A stretch of DNA of 64,000 bases, from positions 500,097 through 564,096 of the forward strand of contig NZ_CP022522.1 of the NCBI RefSeq assembly GCF_002850255.1. The letters are read 5' to 3'. Of this stretch, positions 26,142 to 34,241 are shown one piece after another. This DNA is from Pseudoalteromonas sp. NC201 (GTDB lineage: Bacteria > Pseudomonadota > Gammaproteobacteria > Enterobacterales > Alteromonadaceae). The stretch's first letter is position 1; every line of letters begins with the position of its first letter. Under the pieces are notes generated by a model. The model did not search any database and was not told the DNA's origin. It saw only the letters and a program-made list of their open reading frames with translations. Position numbers and translations under genes: made by a program.

Positions 26142-27242
26142 ATGAGTAGCTACAAAGTTTTAGACGTTAATGACGATCTTCCAATTCGCACTAAAGGTGC
26201 GGTTCACAGTGGTAAAGTACGTTCAGTTTATTGGTTAACCGACGCCGACAGTGCACGTTTAATTGAAGAAAAAGGCTATCAAGTCCCGGTTGGTACAGAG
26301 CTGGCAATTATGGTCATTTCAGACCGTATTTCAGCGTTTGATTGTATTTGGCAAGGTGAAAATGGTCTTAACGGTGTACCGGGTAAGGGCATTGCGCTTA
26401 ACAGCGTTGCTTCACATTGGTTTTCACTTTTTGATAAAGCTGGCCTTGCAGGTAATCACATTGTTGATATTCCACATCCTTATGTTTGGATTGTGCGCAA
26501 AGCCAGTACGGTAAGAGTTGAAGCGATTGCGCGTCAATATATTACCGGCAGCATGTGGCGCGATTACGCAAAGGGCGTAAGGGAGTTTTGTGGCTTGCAA
26601 TTACCAGAAGGTTTAGAGGCCAATCAAAAACTAGATAATGTCTTAATCACACCATCAACCAAAGGGATCATCAAAGGTTTAGCAGACGTATCTGAAGTGG
26701 ATGACGTAAACATCTCTCGTAAAAACATCGAAGATAATCTTGCGGCGTTCAACTTTAAATCTGCGGCAGATGTGGATAAGTATGAGCAGTTGCTAACCGA
26801 GGGCTTTGCCCTGATAAGTAAAGAGCTTGAGAAACTTGATCAGATCTTTGTTGATACTAAATTTGAGTTTGGTTACGTTGAAGATAAAGACGGCCAAGAG
26901 CGCCTAATTTACATTGATGAAGTGGGTACGCCTGACTCGTCACGTATTTGGGATGGCCCAGCTTATCGTGATGGTAAGATCGTTGAAAACTCAAAAGAAG
27001 GCTTCCGTCAGCTATTGATAAACAACGTACCAGATAGCGATGTGCTGCTGAATAAAGACCGCATGCCTGAGCGAGAAGCGCTTGCTCGCGACTATCTATT
27101 GCCAGAAGCTGTGATGATGTCAGTAAGCGAAACTTACGTTGGGATCGCAAGTAAAATCGTTGGCCGTGAACTAACGATCCCTGCTGATCCTCGCCAAGAA
27201 GTTATTGATATTCTTGATAAGCAGTACGGTTTAATAGATTAA
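26142..27242 (+). CDS. purC: SAICAR synthetase, long form
   Basis: Phosphoribosylaminoimidazole-succinocarboxamide synthase, eighth step of purine synthesis (CAIR + aspartate + ATP). 366 residues from ATG 26142, preceded by TTGGAG; the frame extends 13 codons upstream but without a ribosome binding site. Conserved blocks are [43 protein letters not shown] and [11 protein letters not shown]. This longer type (about 367 residues) differs from the 237-residue E. coli PurC and occurs in Alteromonadales and Vibrionaceae. Single gene. Confidence 0.95.
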   Translation: MSSYKVLDVNDDLPIRTKGAVHSGKVRSVYWLTDADSARLIEEKGYQVPVGTELAIMVISDRISAFDCIWQGENGLNGVPGKGIALNSVASHWFSLFDKAGLAGNHIVDIPHPYVWIVRKASTVRVEAIARQYITGSMWRDYAKGVREFCGLQLPEGLEANQKLDNVLITPSTKGIIKGLADVSEVDDVNISRKNIEDNLAAFNFKSAADVDKYEQLLTEGFALISKELEKLDQIFVDTKFEFGYVEDKDGQERLIYIDEVGTPDSSRIWDGPAYRDGKIVENSKEGFRQLLINNVPDSDVLLNKDRMPEREALARDYLLPEAVMMSVSETYVGIASKIVGRELTIPADPRQEVIDILDKQYGLID

Positions 27243-27252
27243 TTCTTTTCAG

Positions 27253-27287
27253 TTGCCCTGATAGACAAGTTTATTAGGGCAATTTCC
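27253..27287 (+). terminator. Possible terminator after purC
   Basis: TTGCCCT (27253-27259) pairs with AGGGCAA (27276-27282) around a 16-base loop, followed by TTTCC. Weak T-run. Confidence 0.45.
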
Positions 27288-27357
27288 TCAATTCACTTGC
27301 TTTTCATTGCAAGGTCTCTTTTACTTAACCTAATTGTTGCAAAAAATAGAGTCAGAT

Positions 27358-27990
27358 ATGCGAACGTCTGTTCTACTCCTACTAAGTTTTTGTTTTTTAT
27401 TCCTTTTAGATTCAAGCTGCGCAAATGCTGGGCAATTAACAGTGCTAGATGGCAGCGGCAAGCCCTTGCAGCACGCCGTTGTTGAATTGACGGACGAGCC
27501 TGTTGAGTCAGCAGCAAAAGCAGTGGCGGTTATGGATCAAATCAATAAACAGTTTGTTCCTTTCATCCTCACTATTCAAAAAGGACAATTGGTTAATTTT
27601 CCCAATAGCGATGATATCCGTCATCACGTTTATTCGTTTTCTGCGGTAAAACCTTTTGAGCTAAAGCTATACGCTGGCACGCCAAATCAACCGCTTAAGT
27701 TTGAAAACGCTGGTGTAGTGGTGTTAGGTTGTAACATTCACGACTCTATGGTGGGCTATATTTACATTGCAGATGACAAACAAGTATTGGTATCTGATGC
27801 GAATGGATTAGTAACTTTGCCGAATTCTACGAAACAAGTAACGGTATGGCATCCTTATCAAGATAATGACATAGATAGTCGGCAAACCGTGCAAATAGTG
27901 AACACAACGGCGCCAATGTCCGTAACAATAAAAACAACTTATCCAGCGCCGCGTAATACCTTTGGTGAGCGCTTTGGACAACATGAATGA
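27358..27990 (+). CDS. Periplasmic cupredoxin-like protein
   Basis: A 210-residue protein with a signal peptide (about 1-25) and an early Ig-like/carboxypeptidase-regulatory region (GSGKPLQHAVVEL). A later cupredoxin-type region keeps candidate type-1 copper ligands: His89/90 (DIRHHVYSF) and the C-x2-H-x2-M set at 125-131 (CNIHDSM). Such proteins are often annotated as methylamine-utilisation-like, but no mau genes are here. ATG 27358 fits the signal peptide better than the upstream in-frame start at 27334. First of a four-gene operon; the next gene overlaps by 4 bp (ATGA). Confidence 0.85.
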   Translation: MRTSVLLLLSFCFLFLLDSSCANAGQLTVLDGSGKPLQHAVVELTDEPVESAAKAVAVMDQINKQFVPFILTIQKGQLVNFPNSDDIRHHVYSFSAVKPFELKLYAGTPNQPLKFENAGVVVLGCNIHDSMVGYIYIADDKQVLVSDANGLVTLPNSTKQVTVWHPYQDNDIDSRQTVQIVNTTAPMSVTIKTTYPAPRNTFGERFGQHE

Positions 27991-30323
27991 ATAACAGCTT
28001 TAAAAATAAAATAATTAGTCTCTGTATTTTGCTTATCCTTGTCACGGCGGGGATGAGCTTGGCAAGTTTTTGGTGGTCCACAAGTAAATTCAATGAAGCG
28101 CAAGTGCAAAGAAAAATTCAAGTGGCGCAAAATGTTTATCAACAATATTTAAAAGCGCGAGAGCAGCTATTGGTTACCGCGGCGACTGTACTGACCGCTG
28201 ACTTTGGCTTTAAACAGGCGGTCGCGACAAGAGACGCACAAACCATCAGTAGTGTGTTGTTTAATCACTCCCGCCGTATTGATGCCGACTTAATGCTGTT
28301 GCTGGATGTGAAAGGCGACCTGATCTCCGCTAACAGAGAAGGACTCGACTTCCCGAGCGACACCAGAACTTGGATGCAAGCGTTGCAAAGCCACACCGAC
28401 CACTCAGCTTTTGTGGTGCTTAGTGAGCAGTTGTATCAAGTGATTATTTTGCCTGTGCGAGCACCTAGGACGATTGCATACTCAATTATTGGCTTTGAGG
28501 TTGGATCTGCAGTGGCGCTAGAGCTCAAAGAGCTGACAGGAATGGAAACAAGCTTTGTTGGTGCCGCTGATAACCTAAAAGCAAGCTCGCTGACTGCTCT
28601 TGCACTCGGTGGTGATTTATTTACTTTCTTAGCGGCGCAAAAAACGACACGGTGGCTTAGCCAGTATCCGGTATATGAAAGTGCTGAGGTGAGCTTACCT
28701 TCTCTTGAAAGTAACCCGGTGAGTTTGGTACTCAGTGCGGATTTAACTACTCAGTATCAAGAATTCGATAAAATGGTGTTGACCATTATTTTACTCTCCC
28801 TCGGTACTATCCTTATTGGTTTTATCACCAGTGGTATTGTTGCCAAGAATCTTACGACACCGCTTAGTAAGCTTACTGAGTTGGCAAAACGCTTTGCTAA
28901 AGGGGATTACTCAGCCAAACTGGAAGAGGCTCGACCGACCCAAGAAATTTGCCAGCTTGTTGACGCTTTTAATGATATGGGCGAAGACATTCAAGAGCGT
29001 GAAGAGCAGATCCGCTTTCAAGCCAGTCATGACCATTTAACTGGATTTTTTAATCGTAATGCGGCTTTGGATAAACTACATAGTATGCTCAGCAGTGGTG
29101 CAGAGTATTACTTTATTGCCATAGACATAAAGGGATTGCGCCATATCAATGACAAGCTCGGCCCTCGGGTTGGAGATGATTGTATTAAAGCCGTGGCGAA
29201 ACGGATAGCGGAGATCAATACAGCAGAAGGCGGATTGAATGTTAGGCTTGGCGGCGATGAGTTTTTAGTTGCACATCCAGCGAGTGCGTGTGCCGATCCG
29301 CAAAGTGCTGTGCTCGGTATTGTTGAATGCGCTGAGATGCTAAATCAAGGTCTGAGCAAGCCCTACACTGTGCAGGGGTTAGATATTTCGCTTCACTTTA
29401 GTATCGGCGTAGTGCATTACCCCAAACAAGCGCATACTCCCGAGGATGTTGTTCGCCGGGCTTTGATAGCAGTTGATACTGCAGCGCACGATGGTCATGA
29501 TGTTTACTACTACCAATCTGGTGAAGATGAAGCCCACCTAGAGCGCCTGCAAATTATTGATGAACTAAAACACGCTATTGCCAACGACGATGGTCAGCTT
29601 TTTATGACCTACCAACCAAAGCTAAATATGAAAACCAATCGTATTGATAAGGTTGAGTCTCTTATTCGTTGGCAACGTAAAAATGGCGAATGGGTGTCGC
29701 CCGAACTATTTATCGATCTTGCCGAGCAATCAGGTTTGATTGTTGAGTTAACTCAGTGGGTAGTAAAGACTGTGGTGTCTCAAGTTGCTAATTGGGTACG
29801 CCAAGGTGAACGCATCAAGGCTGCCATTAATGTATCGGCACAAGACATCGCAGATAAAAACTTCTTGTCTCATCTTAAGACGCTACTAGACACATATAAC
29901 GTCAAACCTGAGTTGATCACCATAGAGCTTACTGAGCGAGACATGATTGAGAATGAGGAAAAAGGTATTGCGGTTCTCCAAGCGCTCAAACAGCTTGGCG
30001 TGCAGGTCTCGCTTGATGATTATGGTGTCGGTCAAACCTCCCTTGGTCGATTAAAAATGTTACCTATTGATGAGTTGAAACTCGACAAGGTATTTATTTT
30101 AAAGCTCGCACAATCGGAAAAAGACCAGTTTATTGTGCGCTCCACTATCACGCTTGGTCACCAACTTGGTTTTAGCGTGGTCGCGGAAGGGGTTGAAGAC
30201 AAAGCATCGCTTGAGCTACTTGAGTCAATGCAGTGTGATTATGCACAAGGTTACTATCTAAGTAAGCCGCTTAAAGCCGCAGACTTTGACCTGTGGCTGG
30301 GGAGATATAATGAAGTGGGCTAA
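27987..30323 (+). CDS. Membrane GGDEF-EAL cyclic-di-GMP enzyme
   Basis: A 778-residue protein with TM1 at about 10-30, a periplasmic sensor region (about 35-255), TM2 near 258-280, HAMP, GGDEF (about 345-500) and EAL (about 525-770). GGDEF is intact (VRLGGDEFLV). The EAL motif reads ESL, but the other phosphodiesterase residues are present: DDYGVG, KLDKVF, VAEGVED and QGYYLSKP. It may therefore make, break or both. Encoded between a cupredoxin-like protein and an outer-membrane protein/haemoglobin pair, suggesting a periplasmic redox, copper or gas signal feeds into c-di-GMP. Signal identity is inferred. Confidence 0.93.
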   Translation: MNNSFKNKIISLCILLILVTAGMSLASFWWSTSKFNEAQVQRKIQVAQNVYQQYLKAREQLLVTAATVLTADFGFKQAVATRDAQTISSVLFNHSRRIDADLMLLLDVKGDLISANREGLDFPSDTRTWMQALQSHTDHSAFVVLSEQLYQVIILPVRAPRTIAYSIIGFEVGSAVALELKELTGMETSFVGAADNLKASSLTALALGGDLFTFLAAQKTTRWLSQYPVYESAEVSLPSLESNPVSLVLSADLTTQYQEFDKMVLTIILLSLGTILIGFITSGIVAKNLTTPLSKLTELAKRFAKGDYSAKLEEARPTQEICQLVDAFNDMGEDIQEREEQIRFQASHDHLTGFFNRNAALDKLHSMLSSGAEYYFIAIDIKGLRHINDKLGPRVGDDCIKAVAKRIAEINTAEGGLNVRLGGDEFLVAHPASACADPQSAVLGIVECAEMLNQGLSKPYTVQGLDISLHFSIGVVHYPKQAHTPEDVVRRALIAVDTAAHDGHDVYYYQSGEDEAHLERLQIIDELKHAIANDDGQLFMTYQPKLNMKTNRIDKVESLIRWQRKNGEWVSPELFIDLAEQSGLIVELTQWVVKTVVSQVANWVRQGERIKAAINVSAQDIADKNFLSHLKTLLDTYNVKPELITIELTERDMIENEEKGIAVLQALKQLGVQVSLDDYGVGQTSLGRLKMLPIDELKLDKVFILKLAQSEKDQFIVRSTITLGHQLGFSVVAEGVEDKASLELLESMQCDYAQGYYLSKPLKAADFDLWLGRYNEVG

Positions 30324-31137
30324 TGTTTTTGCCGCATGCTTAATAGTATGCGGACCAACTTACGCCGCAACAGGAAAGTTACTAGCGACTCCCGGGGTGT
30401 CACAGGTTGAGGGTAGTGCCGGTGGTGGTATTGTGCCATGGGCGCAGCTTGCCGGATATGCTTCGGAAGATGAATGGTCGGCGAGCGGGTTTTGTAGCCG
30501 AGCTAGCCTAAAAGACTACCAGCTCGATGTGTGTGGCGTTCAAGCCAACTTATTCAATCGCGTAGAGTTAAGTTTCGCTCGACAAAACTTCGATGTGGAT
30601 GCGCTTAATCTTGATATTGAGCAAGATATTGTCGGTGCTAAGGTGCGGCTATATGGCGATATCGTCTACAGTAAATATCCACAATTGAGCTTTGGTATTC
30701 AGCATAAGTCCTTGGATGATGCAACGGTTGCCAATTTACTTGGCGCTGAAGAAGACTCAGGAACGGATTATTACTTAGCTGCAAGCAAACTGCATTTGGG
30801 TGCTGTAGGCGGTTATAACTGGTTCTGGAATATTACGATGAGGCACTCTAGAGCTAATCAACTTGGCATACTAGGTTATGGTGGGGCTAACGACAGTGCG
30901 CCTTGGCAACTAGAAGCCAGCAGCGCAGTATTTTTATCTAGGCATTGGGCTGTCGGTGCAGAATACCGCCAAAAATCCAATAACCTTGGACTTGGTGAAT
31001 CAGATTGGAAAGATGTATTTGTCGCTTGGATCCCGAATAAGTCAGTAAGTGTTACGGCGGCATGGCTAGACCTTGGAAAAATCGCAGGGCAACCTTCTCA
31101 AACGGGTTGGTATCTATCTGTTACGGGGTACTTTTAA
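30310..31137 (+). CDS. DUF3034 outer-membrane-type protein
   Basis: A 275-residue protein from ATG 30310 (GGGGAG upstream), overlapping the previous gene by 14 bp. Signal peptide to about residue 19 (PTYAA). The start of the mature protein (LLATPGVSQVEGSAGGGIVPWAQLAGY) is typical of DUF3034. The rest alternates hydrophobic and polar residues and ends in aromatic SVTGYF, fitting a beta-barrel. Third gene of the operon. Function unknown. Confidence 0.82.
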   Translation: MKWANVFAACLIVCGPTYAATGKLLATPGVSQVEGSAGGGIVPWAQLAGYASEDEWSASGFCSRASLKDYQLDVCGVQANLFNRVELSFARQNFDVDALNLDIEQDIVGAKVRLYGDIVYSKYPQLSFGIQHKSLDDATVANLLGAEEDSGTDYYLAASKLHLGAVGGYNWFWNITMRHSRANQLGILGYGGANDSAPWQLEASSAVFLSRHWAVGAEYRQKSNNLGLGESDWKDVFVAWIPNKSVSVTAAWLDLGKIAGQPSQTGWYLSVTGYF

Positions 31138-31557
31138 ATGAAATGGCTATCACTAACGGCAATCTTGCTTTTCCTCGTGGCGTGTAGTGCTTCAACTCCA
31201 CAAACCTCCCTATATGAGCAAATAGGGGGGAACGCCGGCGCAGAAAAGCTAGTAGACGCGTTTATTAAACAGATTGGCAATGATGACGTTATTTTACCGT
31301 ATTTTAGAGAGTCCAATGTTAGGCACTTTCGTGAAGGGTTTATCACTCATCTGTGCGATACCTTAGATGGCCCTTGTGATTATGAAGGTGATAGCATGGT
31401 GCAGATCCACACCGGCATGGCTATTAGTGAGTCTGACTTTAATCGAGTGGTTGATCTCTTGATCAACGCAATGAATGAGGTTGGGATTGCTCACTCTGTA
31501 CAAAATCAAGTTTTGGCCCGTCTAGCACCGATGCGAAGTGAAGTGATCAAGCTGTAG
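31138..31557 (+). CDS. Group 1 truncated haemoglobin, lipoprotein
   Basis: A 139-residue protein with a lipoprotein signal (LVAC, acylated Cys16) followed by a truncated globin. TSLYEQIGGNAGAEKLVDAF is the usual start of a group 1 truncated globin. The proximal heme ligand is probably His91 (VQIHTGM). The HFREGF... helix near 63 supplies distal residues. It follows the DUF3034 gene directly, so a membrane-anchored periplasmic haemoglobin is made together with the c-di-GMP enzyme. NO or O2 sensing/detoxification is likely from family knowledge. Truncated globins with a lipobox are uncommon outside this gene neighbourhood. Confidence 0.88.
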   Translation: MKWLSLTAILLFLVACSASTPQTSLYEQIGGNAGAEKLVDAFIKQIGNDDVILPYFRESNVRHFREGFITHLCDTLDGPCDYEGDSMVQIHTGMAISESDFNRVVDLLINAMNEVGIAHSVQNQVLARLAPMRSEVIKL

Positions 31558-31805
31558 GCTCGATAGCAAAAAGCTTGCAGAGAGGTTTGTTTGTATTTTG
31601 TTAGTAAACTTGTCCTTGCAGATAAATTGTGTTGTTTATTGGAGTTATTGTTCTTAATCCAAAAGAGTAAAGTATAAGCTGAATTTTGATGCTTAATTCT
31701 GTAATCTAATAGCCAAATTGTCGTAAAGTTCGTCACGGTTTTAGCAACAAACAAATGCCATAGTGGGTTACAGCTCAAATCGTGCTGATTAGAAAGAGAG
31801 CCAAG

Positions 31806-32207
31806 TTGAAAAAAGTTATCACATTTGGAACCTTTGATGTATTCCATGTTGGTCATGTCAATATTTTAGAGCGAGCGAAAGCACTGGGTGATTATCTCAT
31901 TGTGGGGATCTCATCAGATGAACTTAACTTTTCGAAAAAAGGTAGAAATCCAATATACTCAATAGCAGATCGCCTAAAAATCATTAGCTCATTGCGATTT
32001 GTGGATGAGGTGTTTGTGGAAGAATCTCTGGAGCTAAAAGCGCAATATATCAAAGACTTTGATGCGGATGTTCTGGTGATGGGTGATGATTGGAAAGACA
32101 AGTTCGATATATATAAAGATATCTGTGATGTGGTTTATTTAGAGCGCACTCCATCAATTTCAACAACAGAAATAATAGAGGTCGTACGCAGACCCGAAGG
32201 AAAGTAA
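31806..32207 (+). CDS. Glycerol-3-phosphate cytidylyltransferase-like (TagD family)
   Basis: A 133-residue nucleotidyltransferase transferring a cytidylyl group to a phosphorylated alcohol. HxGH motif at His14-His17 (FHVGHV) and the C-terminal RTPSISTTEI correspond to the TagD RTxGISTT signature. TTG at 31806 gives the standard family start (KKVITFGTFD) with AGAGAG upstream; GTG 31782 is an alternative. No teichoic-acid-like or capsule genes are next to it; sseA follows after 4 bp. In Gram-negatives such enzymes can supply CDP-glycerol for surface polysaccharide. Confidence 0.88.
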   Translation: MKKVITFGTFDVFHVGHVNILERAKALGDYLIVGISSDELNFSKKGRNPIYSIADRLKIISSLRFVDEVFVEESLELKAQYIKDFDADVLVMGDDWKDKFDIYKDICDVVYLERTPSISTTEIIEVVRRPEGK

Positions 32208-32211
32208 TAGC

Positions 32212-33051
32212 ATGAAGCATGTGGTCGATAGGGAATGGCTCTTTGCAAACCTTGGCAAAGTGAAAGTATTGGATGCTGGTATTGTGAAACCGGGTCAGTC
32301 AGGCCCTTATAACGCCCCTGCAATCATTCAAGGCGCGCTGCGTTTTGATATTAGTGGTGCGCTAGCTAATCCCTATGCTACATCACCCAATATGTGCTGC
32401 AGTCCAGCTCAATTTCAAGCAGAAATGCGACAGCTTGGTATCAACCAACATGATGTGTTAGTCGCTTACGATGATAAGGGCATGTTTAGCGCTGCCAGAG
32501 CTTGGTATATGCTCAAAATGATGGGTCATAAACAAGTGTATGTACTGGATGGCGGATTACCTGCTTGGTGTGAAAAACAATATCCTTTGAGTCAAGCATA
32601 CGCGCAAGTCCAACAAGCAGGAAACTTTGTCGCTGCATATGACGAAACAGCATTTGTCGATAAAGCGGCTGTGCTTAGTAATATTGGCGCTGAACTGAGT
32701 GATCTATTTGATGCTAGAGGTGCAAAGCGCTTTACTGGTGAAGAGCAAGAGCCTCGTGCAGATATGCGCAGCGGTCATGTGCCTAAAAGTAAAAACCTTC
32801 CATATATGAGTTTGTTAAACGCCGATGGCTGCTTTAAACCACTTACTGAGCTTGAAGTGCTGTATAGCGACTTATCAAAGGACAAAACTAAGCCTCTGAT
32901 ATTCTCTTGTGGCTCAGGTGTTACAGCTTGTATTTTAGCGCTGGTGGCTGACGAGCTAGGTTATGAACATTTGACGGTATATGACGGCTCGTGGAGTGAA
33001 TGGGGCGCTGATCCCGATGTGCCCGTTGAGACGAGTTATACCACTATTTAA
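32212..33051 (+). CDS. sseA: 3-mercaptopyruvate/thiosulfate sulfurtransferase
   Basis: Two rhodanese domains: an inactive N-terminal one and a catalytic C-terminal one. The persulfide-forming Cys233 is in the loop CGSGVTAC, the signature of mercaptopyruvate sulfurtransferases, so 3-mercaptopyruvate is the likelier donor. 279 residues, normal for SseA. Cytoplasmic, no signal peptide. Four bases after the tagD-like gene, so cotranscribed. A strong terminator follows. Confidence 0.92.
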   Translation: MKHVVDREWLFANLGKVKVLDAGIVKPGQSGPYNAPAIIQGALRFDISGALANPYATSPNMCCSPAQFQAEMRQLGINQHDVLVAYDDKGMFSAARAWYMLKMMGHKQVYVLDGGLPAWCEKQYPLSQAYAQVQQAGNFVAAYDETAFVDKAAVLSNIGAELSDLFDARGAKRFTGEEQEPRADMRSGHVPKSKNLPYMSLLNADGCFKPLTELEVLYSDLSKDKTKPLIFSCGSGVTACILALVADELGYEHLTVYDGSWSEWGADPDVPVETSYTTI

Positions 33052-33055
33052 TGTG

Positions 33056-33110
33056 AAAAAGGTGCCAATGGCACCTTTTTCATGTGTGAAGCGAGCTATT
33101 TTCTCGCTTC
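33056..33110. terminator. Double hairpin between sseA and fbp
   Basis: AAAAAGGTGCC/GGCACCTTTTT (33056-33080) with a 3-base loop has A- and T-runs and works in both directions. A second stem GAAGCGAG/CTCGCTTC (33088-33110) lies nearer to fbp. Both genes end here. Confidence 0.9.
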
Positions 33111-33118
33111 AAAATAGA

Positions 33119-34087
33119 TCACTTATGATAAGCAAGGCACGCTTCAACTTCGTGCTTTGAGCCTAAGATAACACCAACGCGTTGATGTATTTCCTCAGGT
33201 TGAATATCCAAAATGCGTTCACGACCAGTGTGGGCAATACCGCCTGCTTGCTCTACAAGCATCGCCATTGGATTGGCTTCGTAAAGTAGGCGAAGTTTAA
33301 ATGGCTTGTTTGGATCTTTACGATCTTCTGGATAAGTGAATAGTCCGCCACGGCATAATACGCGGTGAACATCGCCAACCATTGCCGCAATCCAGCGCAT
33401 ATTGAAGTTTTTACCACGCGGCCCGGTTTCACCTTCAAGTAAATCGGCAATGTAATTTTGCATTGCTGGGGTCCAGTGGCGTTGGTTTGAAGCGTTGATG
33501 GCAAACTCTTTGGTGTCTTCAGGAATGGCTGCAAAGTCTTGCGTGAGTAGGAAGCTACCGTGTGTTTTGTCTAGGGTAAACAAGCGAGTTCCCTTGCCTG
33601 TTGATAGCGCTAACATGGTTGATGGGCCATATAACACATAGCCCGCTGCTACTTGTTTATGACCTGGCTGCATAAAGATCGCAGGATCGCTAGGATCTGA
33701 ACCTTCAGGGGCTTCCATAATAGAGAAAATAGTACCAACGAGTGAGTTAATGTCAGTATTGGATGAACCATCCAACGGATCGAAAGCGACAATATAGTTC
33801 GCTTTTGGATTGCCGGCGACGGTGTAATCTTCTTCTTCAGAAGCGATGGCTTTGACATAGCCAGATTCAAGCAAAATATCTTTCAATAGCTGGTTTGAAA
33901 GTACATCGAGCTTCTTTTGCGTTTCACCTTGAATGTTCTCATCTAAGGTTGAACCTAATACACCTGAAAGTGCACCTTGGCCAACACGGAACGATATTTC
34001 TTTACATGCCGCGAGAATGGTTCTGATTAGAGAAACCAACTCACGAGAACAACCATCTTCAATTAACACCGGAGGGAGTCTACGCAT
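33119..34087 (-). CDS. fbp: Fructose-1,6-bisphosphatase, class 1
   Basis: Gluconeogenic enzyme; hydrolyses fructose-1,6-bisphosphate. 322 residues. The metal/phosphate-binding motif FDPLDGSSN is near residues 106-114, with EEED before it and a substrate region at [20 protein letters not shown]-terminal half has the usual AMP-site and helical elements. Single gene with a clear terminator. Confidence 0.96.
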   Translation of the reverse strand: MRRLPPVLIEDGCSRELVSLIRTILAACKEISFRVGQGALSGVLGSTLDENIQGETQKKLDVLSNQLLKDILLESGYVKAIASEEEDYTVAGNPKANYIVAFDPLDGSSNTDINSLVGTIFSIMEAPEGSDPSDPAIFMQPGHKQVAAGYVLYGPSTMLALSTGKGTRLFTLDKTHGSFLLTQDFAAIPEDTKEFAINASNQRHWTPAMQNYIADLLEGETGPRGKNFNMRWIAAMVGDVHRVLCRGGLFTYPEDRKDPNKPFKLRLLYEANPMAMLVEQAGGIAHTGRERILDIQPEEIHQRVGVILGSKHEVEACLAYHK

Positions 34088-34241
34088 TTTTTAAATCCTG
34101 ATCACCTTGTGTTTATGGCAATAAATAGTGTGAGAGGTGCCATAAACAGCGCTGTAATTCGTCTTGAAAGACTGTAAATTGTATACGATTTCATATACAA
34201 CTGGGGTTAAGCCTCAAAACCATAAATAACAAAGAGCAGCC

